Positions 53,520-62,497 of a stretch of 64,000 bases of DNA are shown here, in pieces. Origin of the DNA: an uncultured Prevotella sp. (lineage in GTDB: Bacteria > Bacteroidota > Bacteroidia > Bacteroidales > Bacteroidaceae); NCBI GenBank assembly GCA_900315545.1, contig OMZM01000001.1, forward strand, positions 62,001 to 126,000. Reading direction: 5' to 3'. The notes below the pieces were generated by a model. That model ran no database searches. It was not told where the DNA came from and saw only the letters and a list, made by a program, of their open reading frames with translations. The position numbers were made by a program, and so were the translations under genes. Position 1 is the stretch's first letter; each line of letters begins with the position of its first letter.

Positions 53520-54206
53520 TTAGTTTTTTATGTTTTTCCATTGTTCATCGAGGTCTGTCATCCTGTCGAACAGCATGTCAGCCCCCTCGCTGAGCAGTGC
53601 TTCCTTTGGCAATGGACCTGTGTTGACGGCAATGGTGAATGCTCCTGCTGCCTTTGCCGAGCGCACCCCGAGAGGTGCATTCTCCACTACGATGGTTTCT
53701 TCGGGCTTTGTTCCTGCTTTCTCCATGCCTCTGAGATATGGTTCTGGGTGTGGCTTGCCGTGCTCAACATCGTAGCTTGTAACCATCATTTCGGGGTCTA
53801 TGAGTCCCGGAAATCGGTTTTCGAGGTCGTCGAGCAGTGAGCGGTGTCCGCTGCCTGTTACTATCACTATCTTCAGTCCGTCGGCTTTCATCTGCTCCAT
53901 GAGATGCTTTACGCCGTCCATCGTCTTTGGCTTAGGACTGGAGTCGACAGCCTTCGATTTTTCGTCGTACATCTTCTGCGCTTCCTCGTCGCTTATCTCG
54001 CGGTTGAGTTGCTCGCGAGCCTTCATCTTGCATATCTCTATTCCGCGCATCCCCTCTATTCGATAGGTCTCGATATCGGGCATGCTGATGCCGAAAAGTC
54101 TCATCGACTCTCTCCAGCAACGTGCATGTGTAGGCATGGAATCGAGCAGGACGCCGTCCATGTCGAACAGTGCCGCGCGTATGCCTGTCGGTAGTTTACC
54201 ATTCAT
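53520..54206 (-). CDS. HAD-family phosphatase/phosphoglucomutase-like
   Basis: 228 residues. HAD motifs: FDMDGVLLDSMPTH (motif I, nucleophile Asp), VTGSGHRS (motif II) and the late VVENAPLGVRSAKAAGA (motif IV). The cap domain between them is helical, as in beta-phosphoglucomutase and 2-deoxyglucose-6-phosphatase relatives. It lies between pgi and the lipoprotein gene. The substrate is probably a sugar phosphate; not proven. Confidence 0.88.
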   Translation of the reverse strand: MNGKLPTGIRAALFDMDGVLLDSMPTHARCWRESMRLFGISMPDIETYRIEGMRGIEICKMKAREQLNREISDEEAQKMYDEKSKAVDSSPKPKTMDGVKHLMEQMKADGLKIVIVTGSGHRSLLDDLENRFPGLIDPEMMVTSYDVEHGKPHPEPYLRGMEKAGTKPEETIVVENAPLGVRSAKAAGAFTIAVNTGPLPKEALLSEGADMLFDRMTDLDEQWKNIKN

Positions 54207-54244
54207 AGTGTATCGTTCAAAGTATTTGGTTATAGGTCCGTATG

Positions 54245-55591
54245 TTAACTGTTGAGACGTTTCCTAATTTCTTCGCTTTCCTTTTCATATCCCGGCTTGT
54301 TGAGCAGGGCAAACATATTGCGCTTGTATGCTTCCACACCAGGCTGGTTGAACGGGTTGACGTCAAGCATGTTGCCGCTTATTCCGCAGGCAACCTCGAA
54401 GAAATATAGCAGCTCGCCTATATAGAACTCGTTGAGTTGCGGCATCACGATGCGTATGTTTGGCACTCCGCCGTCTACGTGTGCGAGTCTTGTTCCGAGC
54501 TCTGCCATCTTGTTTACCTCGTCGATGTGTTTTCCGGCGAGGAAGTTCAGTCCGTCAAGATTATCGTCGTCGGCAGGGAACAGCAACTCCCTGTTTGTCT
54601 TTTCTATGCTTATAACGGTCTCGAAGATTGACCTTTCGCCGTCCTGTATCCACTGTCCCATAGAGTGAAGGTCGGTAGTGAAGTCGCACGAAGCTGGGAA
54701 CAGTCCCTTTCCTTCCTTGCCCTCGCTCTCGCCGTAGAGTTGCTTCCACCATTCGGCTATATAGTGCAGTTTAGGCTGATAGTTAGCCATGATTTCTATT
54801 TTCTTGCCGTTGTAGTAGAGCAACTGGCGTATTGCAGCATACTGCTGTGCTATGTTTTCGTTGAAGGGCACATCTGCCGAGCATTCCTTTTCCATAGTCT
54901 GTGCGCCTCTGACAAGTTCCTTTATATTGAATCCGGCACACGCTATCGGCAGCAAGCCTACAGGTGTGAGCACAGAGAAGCGTCCGCCCACGTTGTCGGG
55001 TATGACAAATGTCTTGTAGCCTTCTGTCTCTGCGCATTTGCGTGCAGCTCCTTTCACGGCGTCGGTAATGGCAACTATGACACGTCGTGCCGTTTCCTTG
55101 CCGCGCTGTTGCTCACACTGGCGCTTCAGAAGTCTGAACGCGAGAGCTGTCTCCGTTGTCGTTCCGCTCTTAGAGATGTTGATAATTCCAAACCGCTTGT
55201 CGCTCAGATATTCTGTCAATTCAGCCAGATAGTCTTCTCCGATGTTGTTTCCGGCAAACAGTATGACAGGCTTCGTGTCGTGCTTCAGCCATGCGAAAGA
55301 GTTTCCGAGAGCCTCTATGACAGCCTTAGCACCAAGATAGCTGCCGCCTATACCTGCCACTACGATGGCGTCGCACTCCTTGCGGAGCGTTGCGGCAGTG
55401 TCTTCTATCTCCTGAATGAACTCGCCTGATATCGCCGAAGGCAAGTGCAGCCATCCGAGAAAGTCGTTACCCTTGCATATTCCCTGCTCCATCGACATGT
55501 GAGCGAGCTTCACTTTCTGCCCTATTGTAGACATATCGTCATGCCGCAGAAAGCATACGGCTTGTGAAGTTTCCAACTGAATATTTTTCAT
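54245..55591 (-). CDS. pgi: Glucose-6-phosphate isomerase
   Basis: 448 residues from [20 protein letters not shown], the short bacterial form. It interconverts glucose-6-P and fructose-6-P. Motifs: [43 protein letters not shown], and the C-terminal [15 protein letters not shown]. The open frame extends upstream to 55684 but those residues run through the promoter. In related genomes pgi follows lysS-gpsA; here it is on the other strand, 2 kb away. Confidence 0.94.
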   Translation of the reverse strand: MKNIQLETSQAVCFLRHDDMSTIGQKVKLAHMSMEQGICKGNDFLGWLHLPSAISGEFIQEIEDTAATLRKECDAIVVAGIGGSYLGAKAVIEALGNSFAWLKHDTKPVILFAGNNIGEDYLAELTEYLSDKRFGIINISKSGTTTETALAFRLLKRQCEQQRGKETARRVIVAITDAVKGAARKCAETEGYKTFVIPDNVGGRFSVLTPVGLLPIACAGFNIKELVRGAQTMEKECSADVPFNENIAQQYAAIRQLLYYNGKKIEIMANYQPKLHYIAEWWKQLYGESEGKEGKGLFPASCDFTTDLHSMGQWIQDGERSIFETVISIEKTNRELLFPADDDNLDGLNFLAGKHIDEVNKMAELGTRLAHVDGGVPNIRIVMPQLNEFYIGELLYFFEVACGISGNMLDVNPFNQPGVEAYKRNMFALLNKPGYEKESEEIRKRLNS

Positions 55592-55654
55592 AATCGTGAT
55601 ATTATTAGTTTCTTGACGTCGTTTCCGAGTCGGAATCCATTTCCGACCTGCCTG

Positions 55655-55662
55655 CAAAGTTA
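55655..55662 (-). promoter_or_regulatory. -7 box of pgi
   Basis: TAACTTTG on the minus strand, giving a leader of about 57 nt. The 55663-55815 gap further upstream holds no feature. Confidence 0.5.
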
Positions 55663-55815
55663 ATAATATTCGGTAGCAAAACAAAATAAACTCATTTATT
55701 TTTTATATCAAAATGGGGTTACTAGCGTAAAGTTTATTGAAATGAGCGAAATAAAAAAAGAAATGTCTTGCTTTTCTTTTCGGTATGCATCGCTGTCTTC
55801 GGCTGAGCCAAAGCG

Positions 55816-56751
55816 TCAGAGCAGGAAGAAAAGCGACACGCCAACCACCGAGACGACAGCGCCCACGACCGAGCGTGCGGTTATCGGCTGCTTAAAGAGA
55901 TAGTATGTAGGCACTATTATTAATATAGGTGTAGTGGCTTGTATGGTGCTTGCTATGCCGGCAGCAGTGTACTGTATTGCCATCAGCGAGAAGCCCACGC
56001 CTATGAACGGACCTGTCAGCACGACGATGAGCATTATCGTCATGAACTTTCGGTCGCGGCTGCTGGTGCGCAGAATGTCGGTCTGCCGCCGTATCATCAG
56101 CAGCAGCATGAAGCACGCGAAGCCTGCCAGACACCTTATCATGTTGGCTGCAAAGGGCAGCATGCCTTCCACTTCGGACAGCAATGCCTGCGGCACGTCG
56201 TGCTCGTAGCCGTCGAGTCCTATCTTGCTCAGCACCAGTCCCAAACCCTGTCCCACGCTTGCGCCGATGCCGTAGAGTATGCCTTTCGTAGGCAGTTGCA
56301 GGTGCAGATGGTGGTCTTTGCCACGACCGAGCACCACGACCGATATGCCTGTCAGCGTTACAGCCATTGCCAGCAGCGGTCGCCAGCCCAGTTCCTGCCC
56401 GAGAATAATCCATGCGAAGAAGGCGGTGAACATAGGTGCCATAGCCATGAAGAGCATTCCGAAGCGCGAGCCGATGACCATGTAGCTCTTGAACAGGCAC
56501 CAGTCGCCGAAGAAGAAGCCTATCACGCCCGACAGCAGCAGCACGCCGACTGTCGGGACGCTGGCATACTGCGGCACGGGACTGCCGAAAACGAAGTACA
56601 TCAGCACGCACGACAGGAGGAACGCCACGCCCAGCCGCCATGCATTCATGGCTACCACTCCCACCTTGCGGCTGCCTATCTCTGAGCCAAGCGCGGCAAC
56701 GGTCCACGACGCGGCAACGCCTATTGATATCAATTCGCCTATATACTGCAT
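55816..56751 (-). CDS. EamA/DMT-family transporter
   Basis: 311 residues with ten membrane helices in two EamA halves. The first half spans about 4-135 (GELISIGVAASWTVAALGSE, GVVAMNAWRLGVAF); the second about 160-305, ending GAVVSVVGVSLFFLL. Members export or import metabolites such as amino acids or nucleosides. A typical -7 box is absent; TACCTTCG near the start is a weak variant. Substrate unknown. Confidence 0.88.
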   Translation of the reverse strand: MQYIGELISIGVAASWTVAALGSEIGSRKVGVVAMNAWRLGVAFLLSCVLMYFVFGSPVPQYASVPTVGVLLLSGVIGFFFGDWCLFKSYMVIGSRFGMLFMAMAPMFTAFFAWIILGQELGWRPLLAMAVTLTGISVVVLGRGKDHHLHLQLPTKGILYGIGASVGQGLGLVLSKIGLDGYEHDVPQALLSEVEGMLPFAANMIRCLAGFACFMLLLMIRRQTDILRTSSRDRKFMTIMLIVVLTGPFIGVGFSLMAIQYTAAGIASTIQATTPILIIVPTYYLFKQPITARSVVGAVVSVVGVSLFFLL

Positions 56752-57005
56752 CTCAAATCAAGTATTTCTGTTTTTCGTCGCGCGAAGGTACAACTAATCG
56801 CGCAAAGAAACAAAATTATTTCTCCTTTTCTTTGCGGTTGCGACATGCGGCAACGTAAAAACGGCACTTGCCATTTACTGTCGGCAGGGCGGTAAAGGCG
56901 GGCAGTAGAAATGATGAAAAATCTTTACAAAGCACTGTATGGTTTTTATGTCGAAACAGAGAAAAAAGTGGCTCTTTGAGGGGTGGTTTTGGTGTCAGGG
57001 GCATG

Positions 57006-57300
57006 TGTTAAAAATGTCAAAGAGTATGTTTGACATGCTTTTTGCTTAGAAATGGGCTTGCAAAACTTAGCCTCTGACACTCCCAAACACTATGTCTGAG
57101 GTTGTCAAACACACTGTTTGAGGCGCTCAAACAGTGTGTTTGACAATTTTAACACTTGCATTTATCGCACGGATGCCTTATGTTCAGGGCTATCGGCTTG
57201 AACGTCAGACGATTGCAACTTGCACGCAAAAAACGGGCATATTTTGCCCTTGCGATTTCCGGAACGGGCATCGAGGGCACTCACGAGGGCGTTTTTTGAC
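57006..57300 (-). repeat. Intergenic structured repeat, copy F (reverse, truncated)
   Basis: The core is 57006-57154 (149 bp), bordered by TGTTAAAAATG and CAATTTTAACA. Slots start at 57017, 57039, 57061, 57083, 57105 and 57127, with those at 57039 and 57061 degenerate. In its own orientation, the left part (GGGCAAAATATGCCC and neighbours) is kept to the right of the core, but the part after the core is missing. A 15-bp direct repeat flanks it (56917-56931 and 57302-57316). It lies between the divergent EamA and lysS genes. The gap from 56752 to 56916 holds nothing recognisable. Confidence 0.88.
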
Positions 57301-57464
57301 AAAAAATCTTTACAAACATGCTGCCGGCTGGAAACGTAACGGCTGTGCTTTTCGCGTGATTACAGTTTACCATGAACATGCTGCTTTCGCTCGCTTATTG
57401 TATAAAATCCACATGCCCGACACAATAAATCTGTTTATTTTGCTCTCGTTAAACGGATTTTTTG

Positions 57465-57472
57465 TAACTTTG
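57465..57472 (+). promoter_or_regulatory. -7 box of lysS
   Basis: TAACTTTG, with TTTTG upstream at 57438-57442 (22-bp spacer). Leader about 65 nt with an A-rich end. Confidence 0.5.
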
Positions 57473-57540
57473 CAGGCAATATAGTCTTTTCAATAGAAAA
57501 GAATTGTCTGAAAACAAGAAAAACAAAGGAAACAAAAGAT

Positions 57541-59331
57541 ATGAATATTTTAGAACTGAGTGAACAGGAAGTAGGCCGCAGACAGAGCCTGCAGGAACTG
57601 CGCGACATGGGCATCAACCCCTATCCGGCAGCCGAGTACCCAACCGATGCTTTCTCTGCCGACATAAAAAACAACGTCGAGAACGGCACATGGAGCGTCG
57701 AGGAAGGCGCCGACATGAAAGAAGTATGCATAGCCGGACGACTGATGGGACGCCGCGTGATGGGCAAGGCTGCCTTCGCAGAGCTGCAAGACTCGAAGGG
57801 CAGAATACAGGTCTACGTTACTCGCGACGACATAAACGCTGCCGCAGAGGCATACCAGCCCGACGGCGACGGCACGACACACCGACCGATAGACTACCCG
57901 ACGTTCAAGCGACTGCTCGACATAGGCGACTTCGTGGGCGTAAAGGGCTTCGTCTTCCGCACGCAGACGGGCGAAATATCGGTACACGCTAAGGAAATGA
58001 CTCTGCTGTCGAAGAGCCTGAAACCGCTGCCGATAGTGAAATACAAGGACGGCGTGGCTTACGACAAGTTCGACGACCCCGAACTGCGCTACCGACAGAG
58101 ATATGTCGACCTCGTGGTAAACGAGGGCGTGAAGGACACCTTCCTGCAACGCGCCACCGTGCTGCGCACCCTGCGCCGCGTGCTCGACAACGCAGGATAT
58201 ACCGAAGTGGAGACACCTACACTGCAATCGATAGCCGGAGGAGCATCGGCACGCCCGTTCACGACGCATTTCAACGCACTGAACCAGGACATGTACATGC
58301 GCATCGCTACCGAGCTCTACCTGAAACGACTCATCGTGGGCGGCTTCGAAGGTGTCTACGAGATAGGCAAGAACTTCAGAAACGAAGGTATGGACCGCAA
58401 CCACAACCCTGAGTTCACATGCATGGAACTGTACGTGCAGTACAAGGACTATAACTGGATGATGTCGTTCACCGAGCAACTGCTCGAAGAAATATGCACC
58501 GCCGTGAACGGAAAGCCCGAGTGCATGATTGACGGCAACCTCGTTTCGTTCAAGGCTCCCTACCGCCGACTGCCTATACTCGATGCCATTAAGGAAAAAA
58601 CCGGCTTCGACGTGAACGGCAAGAGCGAGGAGGAAATACGCAACTTCTGCAAGGAGAAAGGCATGGAAGTGGACGAGACAATGGGCAAGGGCAAGCTCAT
58701 AGACGAACTGTTCGGCGAGTTCTGCGAAGGAACGTTCATACAGCCGACATTCATCACCGACTACCCTGTGGAAATGTCGCCACTGACGAAGATGCACCGC
58801 AGCAAGCCCGGACTGACCGAGCGCTTCGAACTGATGGTAAACGGCAAGGAACTGGCTAACGCATACAGCGAGCTGAACGACCCGATAGACCAGGAAGAAC
58901 GCTTCGTGGAACAGATGAAACTCGCCGACAAGGGCGACGACGAGGCTATGATAATAGACCAGGACTTCCTGCGCGCACTGCAATACGGCATGCCGCCGAC
59001 ATCGGGAATAGGCATCGGCATAGACCGACTGGTGATGCTTATGACAGGAAAGACATACATACAGGAAGTGCTGTTCTTCCCACAGATGCGCCCCGAAAAG
59101 AAAGCACCGCGCAGCTCGGCTAAGGAATGGCAGGCTGTGGGAGTGCCGGAAGAATGGATAGCAGTGCTCAACAAGTGCGGATTCTATCTCGTGGCAGACA
59201 TAAAGAACGAGAAAGCACAGGGACTGCAACAGAAAATAGGCGACGTAAACAAGAAATACAAGTTAGGCTACGACAAGCCAAGCGTGGCAGACGTGCAGGC
59301 ATGGATTGACAACGCCAACGCTCAAGAATAG
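57541..59331 (+). CDS. lysS: Lysyl-tRNA synthetase, class II
   Basis: 596 residues. An N-terminal OB-fold anticodon domain (about 60-170) precedes the class II core: motif 2 FRNEGMDRNHNPEFTCMELY and motif 3 GIGIGIDRLVMLMTG. A C-terminal extension of about 90 residues (KLGYDKPSVADVQAWID) adds a helical domain, longer than E. coli LysS (505) but usual in Bacteroidetes. First gene of the lysS-gpsA operon; 15 bp separate the two. Confidence 0.96.
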   Translation: MNILELSEQEVGRRQSLQELRDMGINPYPAAEYPTDAFSADIKNNVENGTWSVEEGADMKEVCIAGRLMGRRVMGKAAFAELQDSKGRIQVYVTRDDINAAAEAYQPDGDGTTHRPIDYPTFKRLLDIGDFVGVKGFVFRTQTGEISVHAKEMTLLSKSLKPLPIVKYKDGVAYDKFDDPELRYRQRYVDLVVNEGVKDTFLQRATVLRTLRRVLDNAGYTEVETPTLQSIAGGASARPFTTHFNALNQDMYMRIATELYLKRLIVGGFEGVYEIGKNFRNEGMDRNHNPEFTCMELYVQYKDYNWMMSFTEQLLEEICTAVNGKPECMIDGNLVSFKAPYRRLPILDAIKEKTGFDVNGKSEEEIRNFCKEKGMEVDETMGKGKLIDELFGEFCEGTFIQPTFITDYPVEMSPLTKMHRSKPGLTERFELMVNGKELANAYSELNDPIDQEERFVEQMKLADKGDDEAMIIDQDFLRALQYGMPPTSGIGIGIDRLVMLMTGKTYIQEVLFFPQMRPEKKAPRSSAKEWQAVGVPEEWIAVLNKCGFYLVADIKNEKAQGLQQKIGDVNKKYKLGYDKPSVADVQAWIDNANAQE

Positions 59332-59346
59332 AAGAAAAAAGAAATA

Positions 59347-60342
59347 ATGTTCAACTGCGGCAAGATAGCAATAATAGGCGGCGGAAGCTGGGCAACAGCC
59401 ATAGCCAAGATTATCATAAGCCACACGCACCACATAGGATGGTACATGAGGCGCGACGACAGGATTGAAGACTTCAAGAGAATGTCGCACAACCCGGCAT
59501 ACCTTACTACCGTACACTTCAACATCGACGAGATAAACTTCTCGAGCGACATAAACAAGATAGTACAGCAATACGACACGCTCGTGTTCGTAACACCGTC
59601 GCCTTACCTGAAAAGCCATCTGAAGAAACTGAAGACACGCATAAAGGACAAATTCATAGTAACGGCGATAAAGGGTATCGTGCCAGACGAAAACCTCGTT
59701 TGCTCGGAATACTTCCACGAAGTCTACGACGTGCCGGAGGAAAACCTGGCTTGCATAGGCGGACCGTCGCACGCTGAGGAGGTGGCACTCGAGAGACTGT
59801 CGTACCTGACGATAGGATGCACCGACATAGACAAGGCGCAGGCGTTCACAAACATACTGAGCAACAACTTCATAAAGACGAAAATATCGTCGGACGTGAT
59901 AGGAATAGAATACTCGTCGGTGCTGAAAAACGTCTACTCTATATGTGCCGGAATATGCAGCGGACTGAACTACGGCGACAACTTCCAGGCTGTGCTGATG
60001 TCGAACGCCGTACAGGAGATGTCGCGATTCCTCAGCACTATAAACCCGATAGACCGCAGCGTGGACGACTCAGTGTATCTCGGCGACCTGCTCGTTACGG
60101 GATATTCCAACTTCTCGCGCAACCGCGTCTTCGGAACAATGATAGGCAAGGGCTACTCCGTGAAGGCTGCACAGATAGAAATGGAGATGATAGCCGAAGG
60201 ATATTTCGGCACGAAATGCATGAAGGAAATAAACCGGCACCTGCACGTGAACATGCCGATACTCGATGCAGTCTACAACATACTGTACGAACGCATATCG
60301 CCGCAAAGGGAAATAAAACTGCTGACCGACTCGTTCAGATAA
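59347..60342 (+). CDS. gpsA: NAD(P)H-dependent glycerol-3-phosphate dehydrogenase
   Basis: 331 residues. It makes sn-glycerol-3-phosphate for phospholipids. The dinucleotide loop is IIGGGSWATAIAKI, followed by VTAIKGI, GPSHAEEVA, the catalytic-Lys helix SVLKNVYSICAGIC, GLNYGDN and GYSVKAAQIEMEM. The last 52 bp are copied at 60790-60840. Confidence 0.95.
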   Translation: MFNCGKIAIIGGGSWATAIAKIIISHTHHIGWYMRRDDRIEDFKRMSHNPAYLTTVHFNIDEINFSSDINKIVQQYDTLVFVTPSPYLKSHLKKLKTRIKDKFIVTAIKGIVPDENLVCSEYFHEVYDVPEENLACIGGPSHAEEVALERLSYLTIGCTDIDKAQAFTNILSNNFIKTKISSDVIGIEYSSVLKNVYSICAGICSGLNYGDNFQAVLMSNAVQEMSRFLSTINPIDRSVDDSVYLGDLLVTGYSNFSRNRVFGTMIGKGYSVKAAQIEMEMIAEGYFGTKCMKEINRHLHVNMPILDAVYNILYERISPQREIKLLTDSFR

Positions 60343-60840
60343 ATAGTTATACTGAATTACGTATCCAATATTATCATTATGCTTACTTTTATTAAGAACT
60401 ATTTTTCAAAAAACAAACTGAATCCAATAATTATTCTAATCTTTGGATTTTTCGCTACAAAGGAGATTATTGTGCTCGTGCGCATGCTGCTCGAGTCAAG
60501 TATTTCCGTAAGCAACCTTCATGTACTTGCTTTCCACTTACTGAAACTTATCGGATTTATAGAGATTATAAGGCAAAAAGCATGGGGAGTAATTATTGTT
60601 TACGGAATAATTGTCTCTCAACTCTTATACTATATTATTAATTATAATGAGAGTGAATATCAATTATCTTATATTCTTGTCGGATTAGTAATCCTATTTG
60701 CAGTGAGCATGCTGCTTTGTCTGAAAAAGAATGGCAAAAGCGGATGGAAGGTATTGATGAAAAGATAATTTCAAGATTAGTGAAATAACACGCATATCGC
60801 CACAAATGGAAATAAGACTCTGACCGACTCGCTCAGATAG
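60291..60840. repeat. Direct repeat of the gpsA 3' end flanking a small gene
   Basis: 60291-60342 (final codons of gpsA, ending CAGATAA) and 60790-60840 are the same sequence with four substitutions and one base deletion. The copy is not in frame and codes for nothing. The AT-rich membrane protein gene at 60379-60768 lies between the two copies. Confidence 0.85.
60379..60768 (+). CDS. Small membrane protein of unknown function
   Basis: 129 residues with four membrane helices (about 15-35, 42-62, 68-87 and 96-114) and a basic end (KKNGKSGWKVLMKR). It is clearly more AT-rich than lysS and gpsA and uses many Ile codons ending in T or A. With the copied gpsA tail behind it, it looks acquired. 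No functional motif. No good promoter was seen, so it may depend on read-through from gpsA. Confidence 0.65.
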   Translation: MLTFIKNYFSKNKLNPIIILIFGFFATKEIIVLVRMLLESSISVSNLHVLAFHLLKLIGFIEIIRQKAWGVIIVYGIIVSQLLYYIINYNESEYQLSYILVGLVILFAVSMLLCLKKNGKSGWKVLMKR

Positions 60841-60867
60841 GCTTATGGCGGCAGACAGACAGACATA

Positions 60868-60910
60868 AGCAGCAGGGCAACCGACACTGTCAGTTGCCCT
60901 GTTGCTTGTT
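60868..60910. terminator. Bidirectional terminator after gpsA locus
   Basis: A 14-bp stem (60868-60881 with 60893-60906, one G-T pair) around an 11-nt loop, with TGTTTA after. It lies between the convergent gpsA-side genes and ybjQ. Confidence 0.75.
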
Positions 60911-60933
60911 TACTGATATTGCTGCGACTATGC

Positions 60934-61251
60934 TCAGATGACAACGGCAGTACCACTGCACGCTACCATAAGCATGGTGTTGCCCTCGCCTATCGTCTCG
61001 TAGTCGATGTCGACACCTATTATGGCATTGGCACCCATAGCCTCTGCACGCTCCTGCATCTCGCGCATGGAAGTATTCTTAGCCTCTGCCAATACCTTCT
61101 CGTAGGCAGCGCTCCTGCCTCCGAAGAAGTCGCGCAGTCCTGCCATAAAGTCTTTTAGGACATTGGCACCGATGATGGTTTCGCCTGTTACGACACCCTT
61201 ATACGACTGTACGGGATGTCCTTCAATGCTTGGTGTTGTCGTAATAATCAT
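60934..61251 (-). CDS. YbjQ/UPF0145 heavy-metal-binding-like protein
   Basis: 105 residues. Conserved stretches are [41 protein letters not shown] and [15 protein letters not shown], typical of YbjQ. The fold forms pentamers; function is unknown despite the metal-binding label. Single gene, 53 bp before the mnmA stop. Confidence 0.9.
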   Translation of the reverse strand: MIITTTPSIEGHPVQSYKGVVTGETIIGANVLKDFMAGLRDFFGGRSAAYEKVLAEAKNTSMREMQERAEAMGANAIIGVDIDYETIGEGNTMLMVACSGTAVVI

Positions 61252-61304
61252 ATCTTTCAGGGGGTTAAGTTAATGAATATTCTGTGAAAAAACAGTATCA
61301 TGCA

Positions 61305-62381
61305 CTATTCCTGCAAGCATATCTCGCCGCTGCCAATGCAACGGTGGTGCTGCTCGTCGTAGACAACGCAGAACTGCCCAGGCGCAACGCCATGTATTGG
61401 CGCATCGGCATCAACGCGGAAGATGCCGTTGCCCTCGCTGATTACGGTGGCTGGCAGATAGTCGGCTGTGTGGCGTATCTTGAACGTTACGCGCTGCATT
61501 GGCACCTCGCGGGTAAGGAAATGGAAGTCGTGGACATGGAATGTCTGCTTGTATGCCGTCTCGGGATTGTAGCCCTTGCTGACGTAAAGAATGTTTTTCG
61601 CCATGTCTTTCCTTACCGCAAACCATGGACCTTCGCCAAAACCGAGACCCTTGCGCTGGCCAATGGTGTGGAACCACAGACCCTTATGCTGCCCCAGACG
61701 CCTTCCTGTCTCCAACTCAATGACGTCGCCGGGATTCTCGCCGAGATAGCGGCGCAGATAGTCGTTGTAGTTAATCTTGCCTAAGAAGCAGATGCCCTGC
61801 GAGTCCTTGCGCTTGGCATTGACAAGATGCTCGCGCTCGGCAATAGCCCTGACTTCTTCTTTCATCATGTGGCCTATAGGGAAAATGGCTTTCTTCAGCT
61901 GCCAGTCGTATATCTGTGCGAGAAAGTCGGTCTGGTCTTTAACAGGATCCGGACTCGTAACAAGCCATTTCTCGCCGTCGATTATCTCCGTCTGAGCATA
62001 GTGTCCGGTGGCTATGAGGTCGTAGTCGTGCCCACGCTTCTCGTCGAAGGCACCGAACTTTATCAGCCGGTTGCACATGACGTCTGGATTGGGGGTAAAC
62101 CCTGCGCGCACCTTATCCATAGTATAGAGTGTAACCTTGTCCCAATATTCATGATGACAGTCGATGACTTCAAGACTGCATCCATACTTCTGTGCCACAA
62201 ACGTAGCCATCTCAAGGTCTTCCTCAGATGAGCAGTCCCACTCCTCTTCTTCCTCCGAACCTATCTTTATATAGAAACAGTCAGGCTTCAGCCCCTGACG
62301 CACGAGTTCGTAGACAACAACTGAACTGTCTACACCACCCGACAGAAGCACCGCTATACGCTTATCCTTATAATCCATCAT
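61305..62381 (-). CDS. mnmA: tRNA-specific 2-thiouridylase
   Basis: 358 residues. It thiolates U34 of tRNAs for Lys, Glu and Gln. The PP-loop is VLLSGGVDSSVV (about 11-22), the first catalytic Cys is in NPDVMCNRLIKFG and the second in DSQGICFLGKI. The C-terminal beta-barrel is complete. Starts with two adjacent ATGs. A -7 box (TATTTTTG) lies at 62407-62414 on the minus strand. Confidence 0.95.
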   Translation of the reverse strand: MMDYKDKRIAVLLSGGVDSSVVVYELVRQGLKPDCFYIKIGSEEEEEWDCSSEEDLEMATFVAQKYGCSLEVIDCHHEYWDKVTLYTMDKVRAGFTPNPDVMCNRLIKFGAFDEKRGHDYDLIATGHYAQTEIIDGEKWLVTSPDPVKDQTDFLAQIYDWQLKKAIFPIGHMMKEEVRAIAEREHLVNAKRKDSQGICFLGKINYNDYLRRYLGENPGDVIELETGRRLGQHKGLWFHTIGQRKGLGFGEGPWFAVRKDMAKNILYVSKGYNPETAYKQTFHVHDFHFLTREVPMQRVTFKIRHTADYLPATVISEGNGIFRVDADAPIHGVAPGQFCVVYDEQHHRCIGSGEICLQE

Positions 62382-62406
62382 ATCATTTAAGCCATTTTAC
62401 GCTATG

Positions 62407-62414
62407 CAAAAATA
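62407..62414 (-). promoter_or_regulatory. -7 box of mnmA
   Basis: TATTTTTG on the minus strand, with a leader of about 20 nt. Confidence 0.5.
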
Positions 62415-62497
62415 CAATAAAAGCCGTAAACCGCAAAATTTATAGGTAAAGAAAAGCAATCCAGCTGGCATGCAGCCATCACTTTATACATATATCT

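Noticed and set aside
5884-57300. Insertion sequences or tRNA genes in the repeat-containing gaps
   Set aside because: No transposase-like frame, no consistent target duplications and no cloverleaf or TψC-loop sequence was found.
60790-60840. Copied gpsA tail considered as a pseudogene of a second gpsA
   Set aside because: Only 51 bp are present, with a frameshift, and nothing else of gpsA is found nearby; a flank duplication explains it better.
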